64,000 bases of DNA from Phenylobacterium sp. (GTDB lineage: Bacteria; Pseudomonadota; Alphaproteobacteria; Caulobacterales; Caulobacteraceae): NCBI RefSeq assembly GCF_019636135.1, contig NZ_JAHBYD010000013.1, forward strand, positions 57,675 through 121,674, in the 5' to 3' direction. The notes under the pieces are model-generated. The model searched no databases. It worked only from the letters and a program-made list of their open reading frames with translations, and was not told the DNA's origin. Position numbers and translations under genes: made by a program. Positions 33,421-40,865 of this stretch are shown here, piece by piece (within the stretch, counting starts at the first letter, position 1; every line of letters starts with the position of its first letter).

Positions 33421-33861
33421 ATGAGACGGGCCATTCTGGGTGTCCTGCTGGCGCTCGGCGTCGCGGGCGCGGCGGGCGCGGCGGAATATGTGGTGGTCGC
33501 ATCCACCGATCCGGCCGTGAAGGTCGGCGCCTCGGTCGACGCCGGGCAGCGCCTGGCGCTGGGCGCGGGCCAGACCGTGCGGCTGATGAGCGCCTCGGGC
33601 GAGGTCTCCACCCTGAAGGGCGGCGCCTCGGGGGCGACGGTCCCGAAGGCGGCGGCGTCCGACCCGGTGCGGGTGCAGGCGCTGGCGGCGCTGGTCTCGC
33701 CGCCGCCGACGGGGCGGGTGTTCGGCGGACGTCGCGGCGGCGTGTGCCCCGACCCGGCCGACCTGAAGAGCTTCGACGCCATCCTGGCGGCGCAGGCGGG
33801 CGGCTGCGCCAGCGCGGCGCGCGAGGCGTTCGACACCTACCTGGCCAGGACCACGAAGTAG
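33421..33861 (+). CDS. exported small protein with FecR-like segment
   Basis: 146 residues. Signal peptide to about residue 21 (GAAGAAE). Residues 28-70 (VGASVDAGQRLALGAGQTVR then LMSASGEVSTLKGG) resemble the ligand-like beta part of FecR-type domains. Two cysteines (VCPDPAD and GGCASAAR) may form a disulfide in the C-terminal helix. No enzyme motif. It precedes the PEPxxWA-CTERM and caspase-like genes; similar FecR-like proteins accompany secreted caspase-like proteins in other genomes, so a functional link is possible but unproven. Confidence 0.6.
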   Translation: MRRAILGVLLALGVAGAAGAAEYVVVASTDPAVKVGASVDAGQRLALGAGQTVRLMSASGEVSTLKGGASGATVPKAAASDPVRVQALAALVSPPPTGRVFGGRRGGVCPDPADLKSFDAILAAQAGGCASAAREAFDTYLARTTK

Positions 33862-33988
33862 CGCGGCACACGTATCGCGCGCCGGGCCGTAGCCTCTGGC
33901 GTGTGCGGGCTTGCCCGATTCCCCAGCCGGCTTGACCATCCTTGCCGATTCGCGGCGGCCGGGCCGTCGCGACGCTTGGGGGGTCGAC

Positions 33989-34696
33989 ATGAAGCTCGCA
34001 GCAGCCTTCGGCGCGGTCGCCGCCGCAGGGGTCCTCACGTTCGCCAGCGCCGCCGGCGCCGCGGAGTGGATCGCCACCTACAAGGGCGTCGTGAACGGCG
34101 GCTACGACGCGACCGGCGTGTTCGGCGCCGCGGGCTCGGACCTCTCCGGCAAGGCGTTCACGGCGACGTTCCGCTACGACCTCACCTTCGCCTCCGTGAC
34201 GGGCTCGCCCACCGGCGAGATGGCCGACTTCGCCGTGCTGGAGGCCATGATCTACATCGGCGACGGTTCGTACGATTTCGGGTCCGGCTTCGACAACCAC
34301 ATCCAGACCTCGACGGACTCCCTCTACCCGAACGGGCCGGGGTACGTGTACCACGCGGTCAGCACCGACTTCTTCGCCTCCCCGCTGTTCTACTTCCTCG
34401 AGAGCCTGACGCTGGCGGGCGGAGCCGCGGCGCCGGCGTTCCTGGGCCAGGCGGTCGCGGAGACGGCGATCGTGAATCCCGGCGACGGCGGCCCGGCGGA
34501 CTACGTCGGGTTCTTCAGCATCGACAGCAACTTCCTGGGCTCCGGCGCCAACGCCTATGGCGACCTGCGGCCCGAGAGCTACTCGGTGGCCGAGGCGCCG
34601 ACCGCCGGCGTGCCCGAGCCCACGACCTGGGCGCTGATGATCCTGGGCTTCGGTGCGGCGGGCGCGAGCCTGCGTCGGCGCACCGTCAGGGCGTAG
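33989..34696 (+). CDS. PEPxxWA-CTERM exported protein 1
   Basis: 235 residues from the ATG at 33989; the upstream in-frame ATG at 33911 would place 26 residues before the signal peptide. Signal to about residue 24 (ASAAGAAEW), a beta-rich body (FTATFRYDLTFASVTGSPTG), and the C-terminal sorting tag VPEPTTWALMILGFGAAG followed by LRRR. The PEPxxWA-CTERM tag is cut and sorted by exosortase-type systems; no exosortase gene is in the window. Body function unknown. Confidence 0.85.
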   Translation: MKLAAAFGAVAAAGVLTFASAAGAAEWIATYKGVVNGGYDATGVFGAAGSDLSGKAFTATFRYDLTFASVTGSPTGEMADFAVLEAMIYIGDGSYDFGSGFDNHIQTSTDSLYPNGPGYVYHAVSTDFFASPLFYFLESLTLAGGAAAPAFLGQAVAETAIVNPGDGGPADYVGFFSIDSNFLGSGANAYGDLRPESYSVAEAPTAGVPEPTTWALMILGFGAAGASLRRRTVRA

Positions 34697-34736
34697 CGAC
34701 CACGCCGCCCACTTTCGGGGACGCCATCCCCCCCTC

Positions 34737-34843
34737 CGCTCATCCCCGCGCATGCGGGGACCCAGACTTCCCTTGGAGCCGCTCGGCGCGCTGGTAGCGG
34801 GCCAGAAGCAAGCCTGGGTCCCCGCATGCGCGGGGATGAGCGG
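34737..34843. repeat. GCTCATCCCCGCG inverted repeat (copy I)
   Basis: Follows the first PEPxxWA-CTERM gene. Arms CGCTCATCCCCGCGCATGCG (through GGGGACCCAGACTT) and complement ending GCGGGGATGAGCGG. Each arm is a hairpin (CCCCGC-GCAT-GCGGGG). The spacer (CCCTTGGAGCCGCTCGGCGC...) is repeated almost unchanged in copy J at 35738. Confidence 0.9.
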
Positions 34844-34955
34844 TTTGGGGAAGGGTCGGTGTCGGCGCGAACCTTCAGGCGCGCCGGGGCGCGTCGGCGC
34901 CGCATGGATTCAACCACGGACCACACGAACGCCTCCGGGCTGAACCCGCCCCCTG
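34841..34955. repeat. segment repeated after the PEP-CTERM genes (left copy)
   Basis: From GCGGTTTGGGGAAGGGTCGG to GGGCTGAACCCGCCCCCTG. The same sequence, with few changes, is found at 36100-36230, and its ATGGATTCAACCACGGACC part again at 35875. It includes ACCACACGAACGCCTCCGGG, whose complement is the right arm of the hairpin at 35877-35975. No gene is seen. Confidence 0.8.
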
Positions 34956-35068
34956 AGCACACCCCGGCCCGCTCGTTCGCGGCGCACAAGCTCGCCCCTC
35001 GCGTGCGCCCACTTGACCGCGCGCCGACGGAGCGTTCGTTAGCGGATCGTCTTCACGGGGAGGCTTCG

Positions 35069-35725
35069 ATGCGCAGGTTCAGTATGGCGGCGGCGGCAGC
35101 CGCGCTCACGATAGCCGGGCCGGCCGCAGCGGCGGTCACCGTGCAGATGAGCGGCACGATGGACACCAAGGAACTCGGCAGCGGACTCCTGTCCCCCCAA
35201 CTGGATGCCGACTTCGCCCACGACGTGCCGATGGCATGGACCTTCACCATGACCTTCGAGGACCCCGGCCAACAGGGCTATTGGGACGCCTCGGCCTGGG
35301 CCTTCACCCTGGGCGACCTGTCGTTCGACAGCACCACCACCACGGCGGAGGCGGCCTATGCCTACAACGTCTCCATCCAGACGAACTACACGATAGTCCT
35401 GTGGGGGGACTTCGCGCCTTCGCTCCCCGGTGACGAACTCCTCCTCCTGTCCACAAATTTCCTGCGGCTCCCGACGGGTGGGCCGCGCTCGCCCTCTACA
35501 GATCCCGCCGACTACTTCGCCGCACGGACGCAGGACGCCGGAGCGACCGTCAGGGGATATCCCGGCTCCGACAGCGTTCGGTTCTTCGGCTCGATCACGA
35601 GCATCAGCTTCGACGGCGCGTTCCTCCCCAACCAGGGCGTCCCCGAACCCTCGACCTGGGCGCTGATGATCCTGGGCTTCGGCGCCGCCGGCGCGATGCT
35701 CCGCCGCCGCCCCCTCAGGGCCTGA
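35069..35725 (+). CDS. PEPxxWA-CTERM exported protein 2
   Basis: 218 residues from the ATG at 35069 (CGGGGAGG upstream). Signal to about residue 21 (IAGPAAAA), beta-rich body (MAWTFTMTFEDPGQQG; AWAFTLGDLSFDSTTTT), C-terminal tag VPEPSTWALMILGFGAAG and LRRR. The tag is nearly identical to that of the gene before it while the bodies share only a loose pattern, so the two share sorting rather than being a simple recent duplicate. Confidence 0.85.
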   Translation: MRRFSMAAAAAALTIAGPAAAAVTVQMSGTMDTKELGSGLLSPQLDADFAHDVPMAWTFTMTFEDPGQQGYWDASAWAFTLGDLSFDSTTTTAEAAYAYNVSIQTNYTIVLWGDFAPSLPGDELLLLSTNFLRLPTGGPRSPSTDPADYFAARTQDAGATVRGYPGSDSVRFFGSITSISFDGAFLPNQGVPEPSTWALMILGFGAAGAMLRRRPLRA

Positions 35726-35737
35726 CGCCCCCCCCCC

Positions 35738-35844
35738 CGCTCATCCCCGCGCACGCGGGGACCCAGACTTCCCTTGGAACCGCCCGGCGCGCTGGTAGCG
35801 GGCCAGAAGCAAGCCTGGGTCCCCGCATGCGCGAGGATGAGCGG
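35738..35844. repeat. GCTCATCCCCGCG inverted repeat (copy J)
   Basis: Follows the second PEPxxWA-CTERM gene. Same arms, loop and length as copy I (34737-34843): CGCTCATCCCCGCGCACGCG, then GACCCAGACTTCCCTTGGA, ending CATGCGCGAGGATGAGCGG. Two arm substitutions break pairs. A run of nine C precedes it. Confidence 0.9.
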
Positions 35845-35876
35845 AGGGGGGGGAAGGGCCAGCGTCGGCGCCGCAT

Positions 35877-35975
35877 GGATTCAACCACGAACCACACGAA
35901 CCACACGAACGGGCCGTGGGTGCGTCCGGCGGCGGGTTCATCCCGGAGACGTTCGTGTGGTCCGTGTGGTCCGTG
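35877..35975. repeat. ACCACACGAACCACACGAACG inverted repeat
   Basis: Left arm ATTCAACCACGAACCACACG AACCACACGAACG, right arm CGTTCGTGTGGTCCGTGTGG then TCCGTGGTTCG, ending 35975. Part of the gene-free stretch 35726-36252 that also holds copy J and the segment at 36064-36235; the stretch separates the convergent PEPxxWA-CTERM and caspase-like genes and contains no gene that I can recognise. Confidence 0.8.
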
Positions 35976-36063
35976 GTTCGAAAAACAGGACGCCCGCGGC
36001 GCGCCGGGCGGTCAGCCGTCGCCCTCGGTGCCGCCCGCCCCGGCGGATGGGTCGCGCCGTGAG

Positions 36064-36235
36064 AGGAAGCAAGCCTGGGTCCCCGCATGCGCGGGGATGA
36101 GCGGTTGGGGGAAGGGCCGGTGTCGGCGCGAACCTTCAGGCACGCCGGGGCGCGTCGGCGCTGCATGGATTCAACCACGAACCACACGAACAACACGAAC
36201 GCCTCCGGGCTGAACCCGCCCCCTGCGTCGGCGCA
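36064..36235. repeat. partial repeat: right arm of copy I/J plus trailing segment
   Basis: Begins AGGAAGCAAGCCTGGGTCCC, equal to the right half of copies I and J, then continues through GGTGTCGGCGCGAACCTTCA to GGGCTGAACCCGCCCCCTG, repeating 34815-34955. The left half is missing, so this is a truncated duplicate. It ends 18 bases before the stop of the caspase-like gene. Confidence 0.85.
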
Positions 36236-36252
36236 AGGCCGCCGTCGCCTGG

Positions 36253-37842
36253 CTACGGCCCCGTGTAGAGCTCGCCCAGGCTCATGGCGGCCTGGCCCTT
36301 GCCCGCGTCGAGCTCGTCGCGGATGAGGCCGGCGGCGACCAGGGCGTCGCGGCGGCCGTCGATGCGCCTCAGCGCCGTGCGCAGCGCCCTGGGCTCTGAC
36401 GGCGTGGAGATCGCCACGACGTTGTCGACCCCGAACGGCTTCACCGCCTTGGTGCGGGCCATGACCACGCGCGACTGCCCGGCCGCCATCTGGCCGTTCC
36501 CGTCGCCGTCCAGCGGGTAGAGCAACTGCACCGTGCCGTCGCCGGCGAGGTTGAAGGCGGTGAGGTAGGCGGCCGGGCCCCTGTAGGTCACCGCCAGGTC
36601 GACGCTCTCGCCGTTCCTGTAGAGCTTGCCGCGCGGCTTCGGCCCCACGTCGACGCGCAGCACGCGCTCGTTGGCCGAGCCCGCGAGCTGGCCGATGGCC
36701 TTGCGCTTGTTGATGACGCCGGTCATCTGCTCGTCGGTGGTCACCTGCTCGGCCACGCGGTCGCCGCGGCTGTCGGTCACCCAGCCCTCCTTGGCGTTCC
36801 AGGTGAGGTCGGGGATGCCGCGCGGGATCGAGGCCCAGGGCCCCTTGCCGGCCAGCAGGTCGGCGGCCTGGTCGTCGGCGGCCTTCACCTCCACCGGGCG
36901 CTCGTCGGCGGGCGGCGGCTTCAGCGGCTGGAAGATCACGCTGCGCTCGTTGCGCGGCGGCACGGCGGCGGACGACCACTGCTGGGTCGAGGACAGCTCG
37001 CGCGTGCGGCTCTCCAGCGACGACACGAGTTCGGCCAGCGACAGGCGGCCGTCGTCGTCGAGGTCGGCGGCGAGGCGGCCGTTGGGCCGGCGCTCCTGCA
37101 GCGCGCCTTCCAGGGCGTAGGTCAGCAGGCCGCGCGACGGGCTGTCGCCGCGGGGCAGCGGGCCTTCCAGCGCGAACTGGTCGTCCTGGGCGGCGCCCAC
37201 GTAGACGAGGTTCGGCGGGTCCTCGGACGAGGGCGCCTTGGCCGCCGGGTCCGGCGGGCTGGGCGGCAGCGAGATCGCCATCGGGTTGTCGAGCGCGGTG
37301 CGCCGCTTGAACACGTTGGGGCCGACCGCGCGGTTCATGGTGCCCGAGTGGCAGGCGTCGGCGATCTGCAGCACGTTCACGCTGGTCGGGAAGAAGTTCA
37401 CCAGCCAGCCGCGCAGGTCGTCGTCGAGGATGAACTGGTTGGGGTCGGGCTTGGAGACCCTGAAGCCCGACAGCGCCATGAACTCGTCCAGGCCGTCGGT
37501 CTCGGTGGGGTCGTTCGACTTCGCCTGCGCGCCGTGGCCGGCGTAGTAGAAGATCACCCAGTCGCCCGGCTTGCTGCGCTTGCCCAGGGCCTCCAGCGCC
37601 GAGCGGATGCTGGCGCGGGTGGCGGCCTGGTCGTTGATGGTGACGATGTCCTTGGCGCCCTGGGCCTGGAGCACGGACTTCAGCGCGTTGGCGTCGTTCG
37701 GCGGGCCGTCCAGCGAGGGGATCGGCGCGGTGTAGTGCGAGACGGCCACGATGAGGGCGCGGATCTCGGCCTGCGCCGGCGCGGCGACGGCGGTCGCGGC
37801 CGCCAGGCCCATCAGCGCCACCCGGGCAAGGTTCTTGAACAT
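36253..37842 (-). CDS. secreted caspase-like (C14) protein with DUF4384 domain
   Basis: 529 residues from the ATG at 37842. Signal peptide to residue 25 (APAQA). Caspase-like p20 domain (residues 27-170) with catalytic His103 (YYAGHGAQ) and Cys164 (ADACHSGT), both intact. An EF-hand-like calcium loop DLDDDGRLSLAEL follows (about 270-282). The C-terminal region (about 400-490) is DUF4384 (LTAFNLAGDGTVQLLYPLDG). A periplasmic or extracellular orthocaspase, presumably cutting after Arg/Lys. Runs toward the PEPxxWA-CTERM genes; partner substrates unknown. Confidence 0.88.
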   Translation of the reverse strand: MFKNLARVALMGLAAATAVAAPAQAEIRALIVAVSHYTAPIPSLDGPPNDANALKSVLQAQGAKDIVTINDQAATRASIRSALEALGKRSKPGDWVIFYYAGHGAQAKSNDPTETDGLDEFMALSGFRVSKPDPNQFILDDDLRGWLVNFFPTSVNVLQIADACHSGTMNRAVGPNVFKRRTALDNPMAISLPPSPPDPAAKAPSSEDPPNLVYVGAAQDDQFALEGPLPRGDSPSRGLLTYALEGALQERRPNGRLAADLDDDGRLSLAELVSSLESRTRELSSTQQWSSAAVPPRNERSVIFQPLKPPPADERPVEVKAADDQAADLLAGKGPWASIPRGIPDLTWNAKEGWVTDSRGDRVAEQVTTDEQMTGVINKRKAIGQLAGSANERVLRVDVGPKPRGKLYRNGESVDLAVTYRGPAAYLTAFNLAGDGTVQLLYPLDGDGNGQMAAGQSRVVMARTKAVKPFGVDNVVAISTPSEPRALRTALRRIDGRRDALVAAGLIRDELDAGKGQAAMSLGELYTGP

Positions 37843-37954
37843 CGCGCGGCCCCTACTCTGCTCTCTCACATACGAAGGCGACGCCGCCCCGGCTGCGGCA
37901 AGCGTCGCCGGGGATGATAGGCGGGACTGTGGACGCGGCGAAGCCGCAATGGAT

Positions 37955-38056
37955 CGAACCGCGGAATGACGCGGAAGTGCGCCCCTGCCGCAGCCACGCC
38001 GGGGACGGCCTTCCGCCTTCCTTCCTTTCCGCGTCATTCCGCGTATTCCGCGGTTC
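37955..38056. repeat. CCGCGGAATGACGCGGAA inverted repeat
   Basis: Left arm GAACCGCGGAATGACGCGGA from 37956; right arm TTCCGCGTCATTCCGCG, with an extra TATTCCGCGGTTC, ending 38056. Located about 115 bases before the caspase-like gene start in a divergent intergenic region, unlike most other elements here, which sit at convergent gene ends. Its GAACCGC...GCGGTTC ends recall the middle module of the nested element. Confidence 0.85.
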
Positions 38057-38067
38057 AAGGAACGAAG

Positions 38068-38100
38068 ACGCCCCCAGGTGTGGAGCCTGGGGGCGTTTCT
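38068..38100 (+). terminator. strong hairpin with short T run (orphan terminator)
   Basis: ACGCCCCCAGG, loop TGTGGAG, CCTGGGGGCGT, then TTCT on the plus strand: 11 base pairs. No plus-strand gene ends before it: it lies in the 496-base gap between the divergent caspase-like and Q/N-rich genes. Either an unannotated short plus-strand RNA ends here, or the hairpin belongs to a structured minus-strand RNA (see the adjacent hairpin series). Confidence 0.6.
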
Positions 38101-38109
38101 CGGCGCGCG

Positions 38110-38254
38110 GTCCTCTGGCGAGGACACCTGGCCGGCTCAGGCTTCCCTGTCGGGGGGCGTTGGGAAGCCTGCGTGTTCAATGCCCCTGAAGGGCGCGCGT
38201 TCCGTCGTCTCCGAGAAAAACAATGGGCCGCCGGAGCGGGCGTCTCCGGGGCAT
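38110..38254. other. hairpin-rich intergenic region, candidate structured RNA
   Basis: Three further stems follow the orphan terminator: GTCCTC-TGGC-GAGGAC (38110-38125), CAGGCTTCCC/GGGAAGCCTG (38138-38147/38162-38171, perfect 10 bp) and ATGCCCC/GGGGCAT (38180-38186/38248-38254), the last enclosing an alternative CCGGAG/CTCCGG hairpin. None of these sequences recurs in the window. No open frame with a ribosome site is present. Strand and identity are unknown; it does not match tRNA, tmRNA, SRP or RNase P RNA motifs that I can recall. Confidence 0.4.
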
Positions 38255-38338
38255 CTGGTCGGCCGGGCGACATAGGAACATAAGCTCCCCGCCCGTGGTT
38301 GCCCGCCTGCTCCGATCCGGAGCCACAAGGAGATGACG

Positions 38339-38566
38339 ATGGGCCAGGACAACAACATGGACAACCAAGGCCGCCGCCCCGACCAGCAGCAGGACAACCC
38401 GTCCCAGCAGCAGCCGAACCAGCAGAACCAACAGCGCGACCAGCAGGGCCAGAACCAGGGCCAGAGCGGCCAGCGCATCGACACCGACGGCGACGGCCGC
38501 ACCCGAGACCCGAACGACACCCGCCCCACCGACGACGGCGGCCGCGGCGCCCCCGTCCAGCGCTGA
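38339..38566 (+). CDS. small Gln/Asn-rich disordered protein
   Basis: 75 residues from the ATG at 38339, six bases after AAGGAG; the ATG at 38333 touches the ribosome site and is unlikely to be used. About a quarter of residues are Gln (runs QQQ, PNQQNQQ, GQNQGQSGQ), the rest mainly Asp, Asn, Arg, Gly and Pro, with no hydrophobic core. The DTDGDGRTRD segment resembles a calcium-binding loop. No signal peptide. Own ribosome site and own terminator (38588-38620) argue for a real gene; function unknown. Confidence 0.62.
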   Translation: MGQDNNMDNQGRRPDQQQDNPSQQQPNQQNQQRDQQGQNQGQSGQRIDTDGDGRTRDPNDTRPTDDGGRGAPVQR

Positions 38567-38587
38567 CAGCGCCTCGACCCACACGCG

Positions 38588-38620
38588 AACGCCCGCCGGC
38601 CACGGCGGGCGTTTTCGTCT
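38588..38620 (+). terminator. intrinsic terminator of the Q/N-rich gene
   Basis: AACGCCCGCCG, loop GCCAC, GGCGGGCGTT followed by TTCGTCT on the plus strand, 22 bases after the Q/N-rich gene's stop. Confidence 0.8.
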
Positions 38621-38640
38621 GGGCGGCGGCGCGCATAGAC

Positions 38641-38680
38641 CGTCATCCCGGCCGCAGCGCAGTGGAGAGCCCGGACCCTA
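38641..38680. repeat. degenerate GTCATCCC...GGACCCTA element
   Basis: Convergent junction between the Q/N-rich gene and the isochorismatase gene. Reads CGTCATCCCGGCCGCAGCGC, then AGTGGAGAGCCCGGACCCTA. The last three bases (CTA) are the TAG stop of the minus-strand gene, so that gene ends TAG-GGTCCGGGCTC, the same junction as in repeat copies F, G and the 58114 element. Only about one arm is present. Confidence 0.65.
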
Positions 38681-39319
38681 CTGGTCCGCGGCGACCCAGG
38701 CGGCGAGGCTGAGGCGCGCGGTCGAGGCCGTTTCCGCCGCCAGGCTGCGCTGCATGATCTGGAGCGCCCAGGCCTTGTGGTCGGGACTGCCGCCGGCGGT
38801 GGCGTCCTCGGGGACCCAGAGGTCGTAGGCGCGCATGTGGGCGTCGGCGGCCGTGAACAGCACGCAGATGTCGGTGGCGAGGCCGGTCAGGATGAGCCGG
38901 TTCACGCCCAGGCGGGGCAGGAGGGCCGGCAGGCTGGTGGCGTAGAAGCCCGACACCTGCGGCTTCACGACGAAGTAGTCGCGGCTCCGCGGCCGGATGC
39001 GGCGCGTCAGGGTCCGCGCGCCCTCCCCGGCGTGCTCGCAATGGGCGAGGATGCCGCCCCGGCCCGAACGCCATTGCCCGTAGTTGTCGTTCACGTAGAT
39101 CACCGGCACGCCCGCGGCGTCGGCGTCGCGGCGCAGGGCCTTGACGACCCGGGCGGCCTCCAGCGCCGCGTCCGCCATCGCCGGCGCGCTCGCGAAGGCC
39201 AGGTCGTTGATCATGTCGACGATCAGCAGCGCCACGCCGCCGGCCGCGGCCTGCGCCGCGGCGGTCTCGCGCACGAGTTGGGCGTCGCTCATGCGCGCGT
39301 CCGACTTGTCCTTCGCCAT
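38678..39319 (-). CDS. isochorismatase-family cysteine hydrolase
   Basis: 213 residues from the ATG at 39319, six bases after GGAGAGG; upstream in-frame TTG and ATG codons sit on or before that site. Catalytic triad of the family visible: Asp in LLIVDMIND, Lys in FVVKPQVSGF, Cys in LATDICVLFTA, plus a cis-peptide region. Such enzymes hydrolyse amides (nicotinamide, biuret, N-carbamoyl compounds) or isochorismate; which one is unclear. Confidence 0.85.
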   Translation of the reverse strand: MAKDKSDARMSDAQLVRETAAAQAAAGGVALLIVDMINDLAFASAPAMADAALEAARVVKALRRDADAAGVPVIYVNDNYGQWRSGRGGILAHCEHAGEGARTLTRRIRPRSRDYFVVKPQVSGFYATSLPALLPRLGVNRLILTGLATDICVLFTAADAHMRAYDLWVPEDATAGGSPDHKAWALQIMQRSLAAETASTARLSLAAWVAADQ

Positions 39320-39488
39320 CGGCATCCTCTCCCACGCCAAACGCGACAGTCGCGCCCATGGCTCCCGCGCGTCCGGGGCGCAAAACGGGCGGGGCCGCGC
39401 CCGAACGCCGCTTGGCGTCGCCCCGCCCGGCGCGATACTGACAGCGCGTCGCGTTCAGGGCGGCGAATCCAGGAGTATCCTTGCCGCC

Positions 39489-40865
39489 ATGACGGCTTCC
39501 CAGGCGGAGCAGATCGCCGGCGTGCGGCCGATCCTGAAGCGCGTGGTGGCGAACGCGGGCAAGCTGCTGGGCGGCCGCACCGTCAACGCGCTGCTGGGCA
39601 TCGGCGTGATGGCGATCGCGGCGCGGGCGCTGGGGGCGCCGGTGCTGGGCGTGCTGGTGCTGATCCAGGCGTTCGTGGCGTTCCTGGCCGACGTGGTCGA
39701 GTTCCAGTCGTGGCAGACGGTGCTGCACTATGGCTCGCGCCCGCTGGCCGAGGGGCGGACGGCCGATTTCCAGCGGGTGGTGCGGTTCTCGTGCGTGCTG
39801 GACGCGGCGAGCGCGGCGCTGGCGCTGGCGATCGGGGTCGTGGGCTCGTTCCTGTTCGCCGGGCATCTGGGGTGGACTGCGGCCGAGGCGCCGATGGCGG
39901 CGCTGTTCATGGTGACGGCGGTGTTCACGGTCTCGGCGACGCCGACGGGGCTTCTGCGCCTGTTCGACCGGTTCGACGTGATGGCGCGGCAGGCGGCGCT
40001 GATCGCCTTCATCCGGCTGGTCGCGAGCGCGGTGGCGTGGGCGCTGGGGGCCGGGCTGGAGGGGTTCCTCGTGGCCTATTTCGTGGCGACGCTGGGGAGC
40101 TGGCTCTACTTGGCGGGCTCGGCCTACGCGGAGCTGAAGCGGCGCGGGCTGACCGAGGGCTGGTCGTGGCGCGGGCCGCTGACCGAGGGGATGCCCGGCA
40201 TCTGGCGGTTCGCCTGGAACACCAACATCGCCGCGGCCCTGGACGTGGCGTTCACCCACGCGGCGACCCTGATGGTGGGGGCGATGGCGGGGCCGACGCA
40301 GGCGGCGTTCTGGCGCGTGGGCCGGCAGGTGGCCGACGCCATGGCCAAGCCCGCGAAGCTGCTGACGCCGGCGCTCTATCCCGAGCTGGCGCGGCTGCGG
40401 GCCGACGACCACAGCCACGCCATGTGGCGGCTGGCGCGCAACGTGGGCCTGCTGGCGGGCGGCGTCGGGCTGCTCCTGATGACGGCGACGGTGGTGTTCG
40501 GGGACGCGCTGCTGGGCGCGGTGCTGGGCGACGCGTTCGCCGCGGCGGGCGACGTGATGACGTGGCAGGTGGCCGCCGCCGTGATCGGGATCTGCGCGCT
40601 GCCGCTGGAGCCGCTCTTGATCTCCATCGGCAAGCCGGAGGCGGCGGTGCGGGTGCGCCTGGCGGTCGGCGTCGTGTTTCTGGGCGCCCTGCCCTTCCTC
40701 ATTTCGCGGTTCGGCCTTATAGGCGCGGGCGCCGGCCTGGCTGCGGCGGCCGGCGCCCTTGCCCTGGGCATGCTGTGGTTCATCCTCAGAGAGAACGGGA
40801 ATCGCGAGGCGGCGGCGGCGACGCCGCCCCCGGCGACCGTGAAGACGTTGGAAGGCGACGATTGA
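39489..40865 (+). CDS. polysaccharide/lipid flippase, MOP superfamily
   Basis: 458 residues from the ATG at 39489. Twelve to fourteen hydrophobic segments in the pattern of oligosaccharide (Wzx-like) flippases (NALLGIGVMAIAARALGAPV; LMVGAMAGPTQAAFWRVGRQ). Inner membrane. Its TGA overlaps the TTG start of aasR (TTGA), so it is translationally coupled to ceramide synthesis. That coupling raises the possibility that it moves a sphingolipid or glycosphingolipid rather than an O-antigen unit. This is inference from position only. Confidence 0.8.
   Translation: MTASQAEQIAGVRPILKRVVANAGKLLGGRTVNALLGIGVMAIAARALGAPVLGVLVLIQAFVAFLADVVEFQSWQTVLHYGSRPLAEGRTADFQRVVRFSCVLDAASAALALAIGVVGSFLFAGHLGWTAAEAPMAALFMVTAVFTVSATPTGLLRLFDRFDVMARQAALIAFIRLVASAVAWALGAGLEGFLVAYFVATLGSWLYLAGSAYAELKRRGLTEGWSWRGPLTEGMPGIWRFAWNTNIAAALDVAFTHAATLMVGAMAGPTQAAFWRVGRQVADAMAKPAKLLTPALYPELARLRADDHSHAMWRLARNVGLLAGGVGLLLMTATVVFGDALLGAVLGDAFAAAGDVMTWQVAAAVIGICALPLEPLLISIGKPEAAVRVRLAVGVVFLGALPFLISRFGLIGAGAGLAAAAGALALGMLWFILRENGNREAAAATPPPATVKTLEGDD

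Noticed and set aside
38068..38254. 6S, tmRNA, SRP or RNase P RNA
   Set aside because: None of the conserved motifs of these RNAs that I know could be found; listed only as a candidate structured region.
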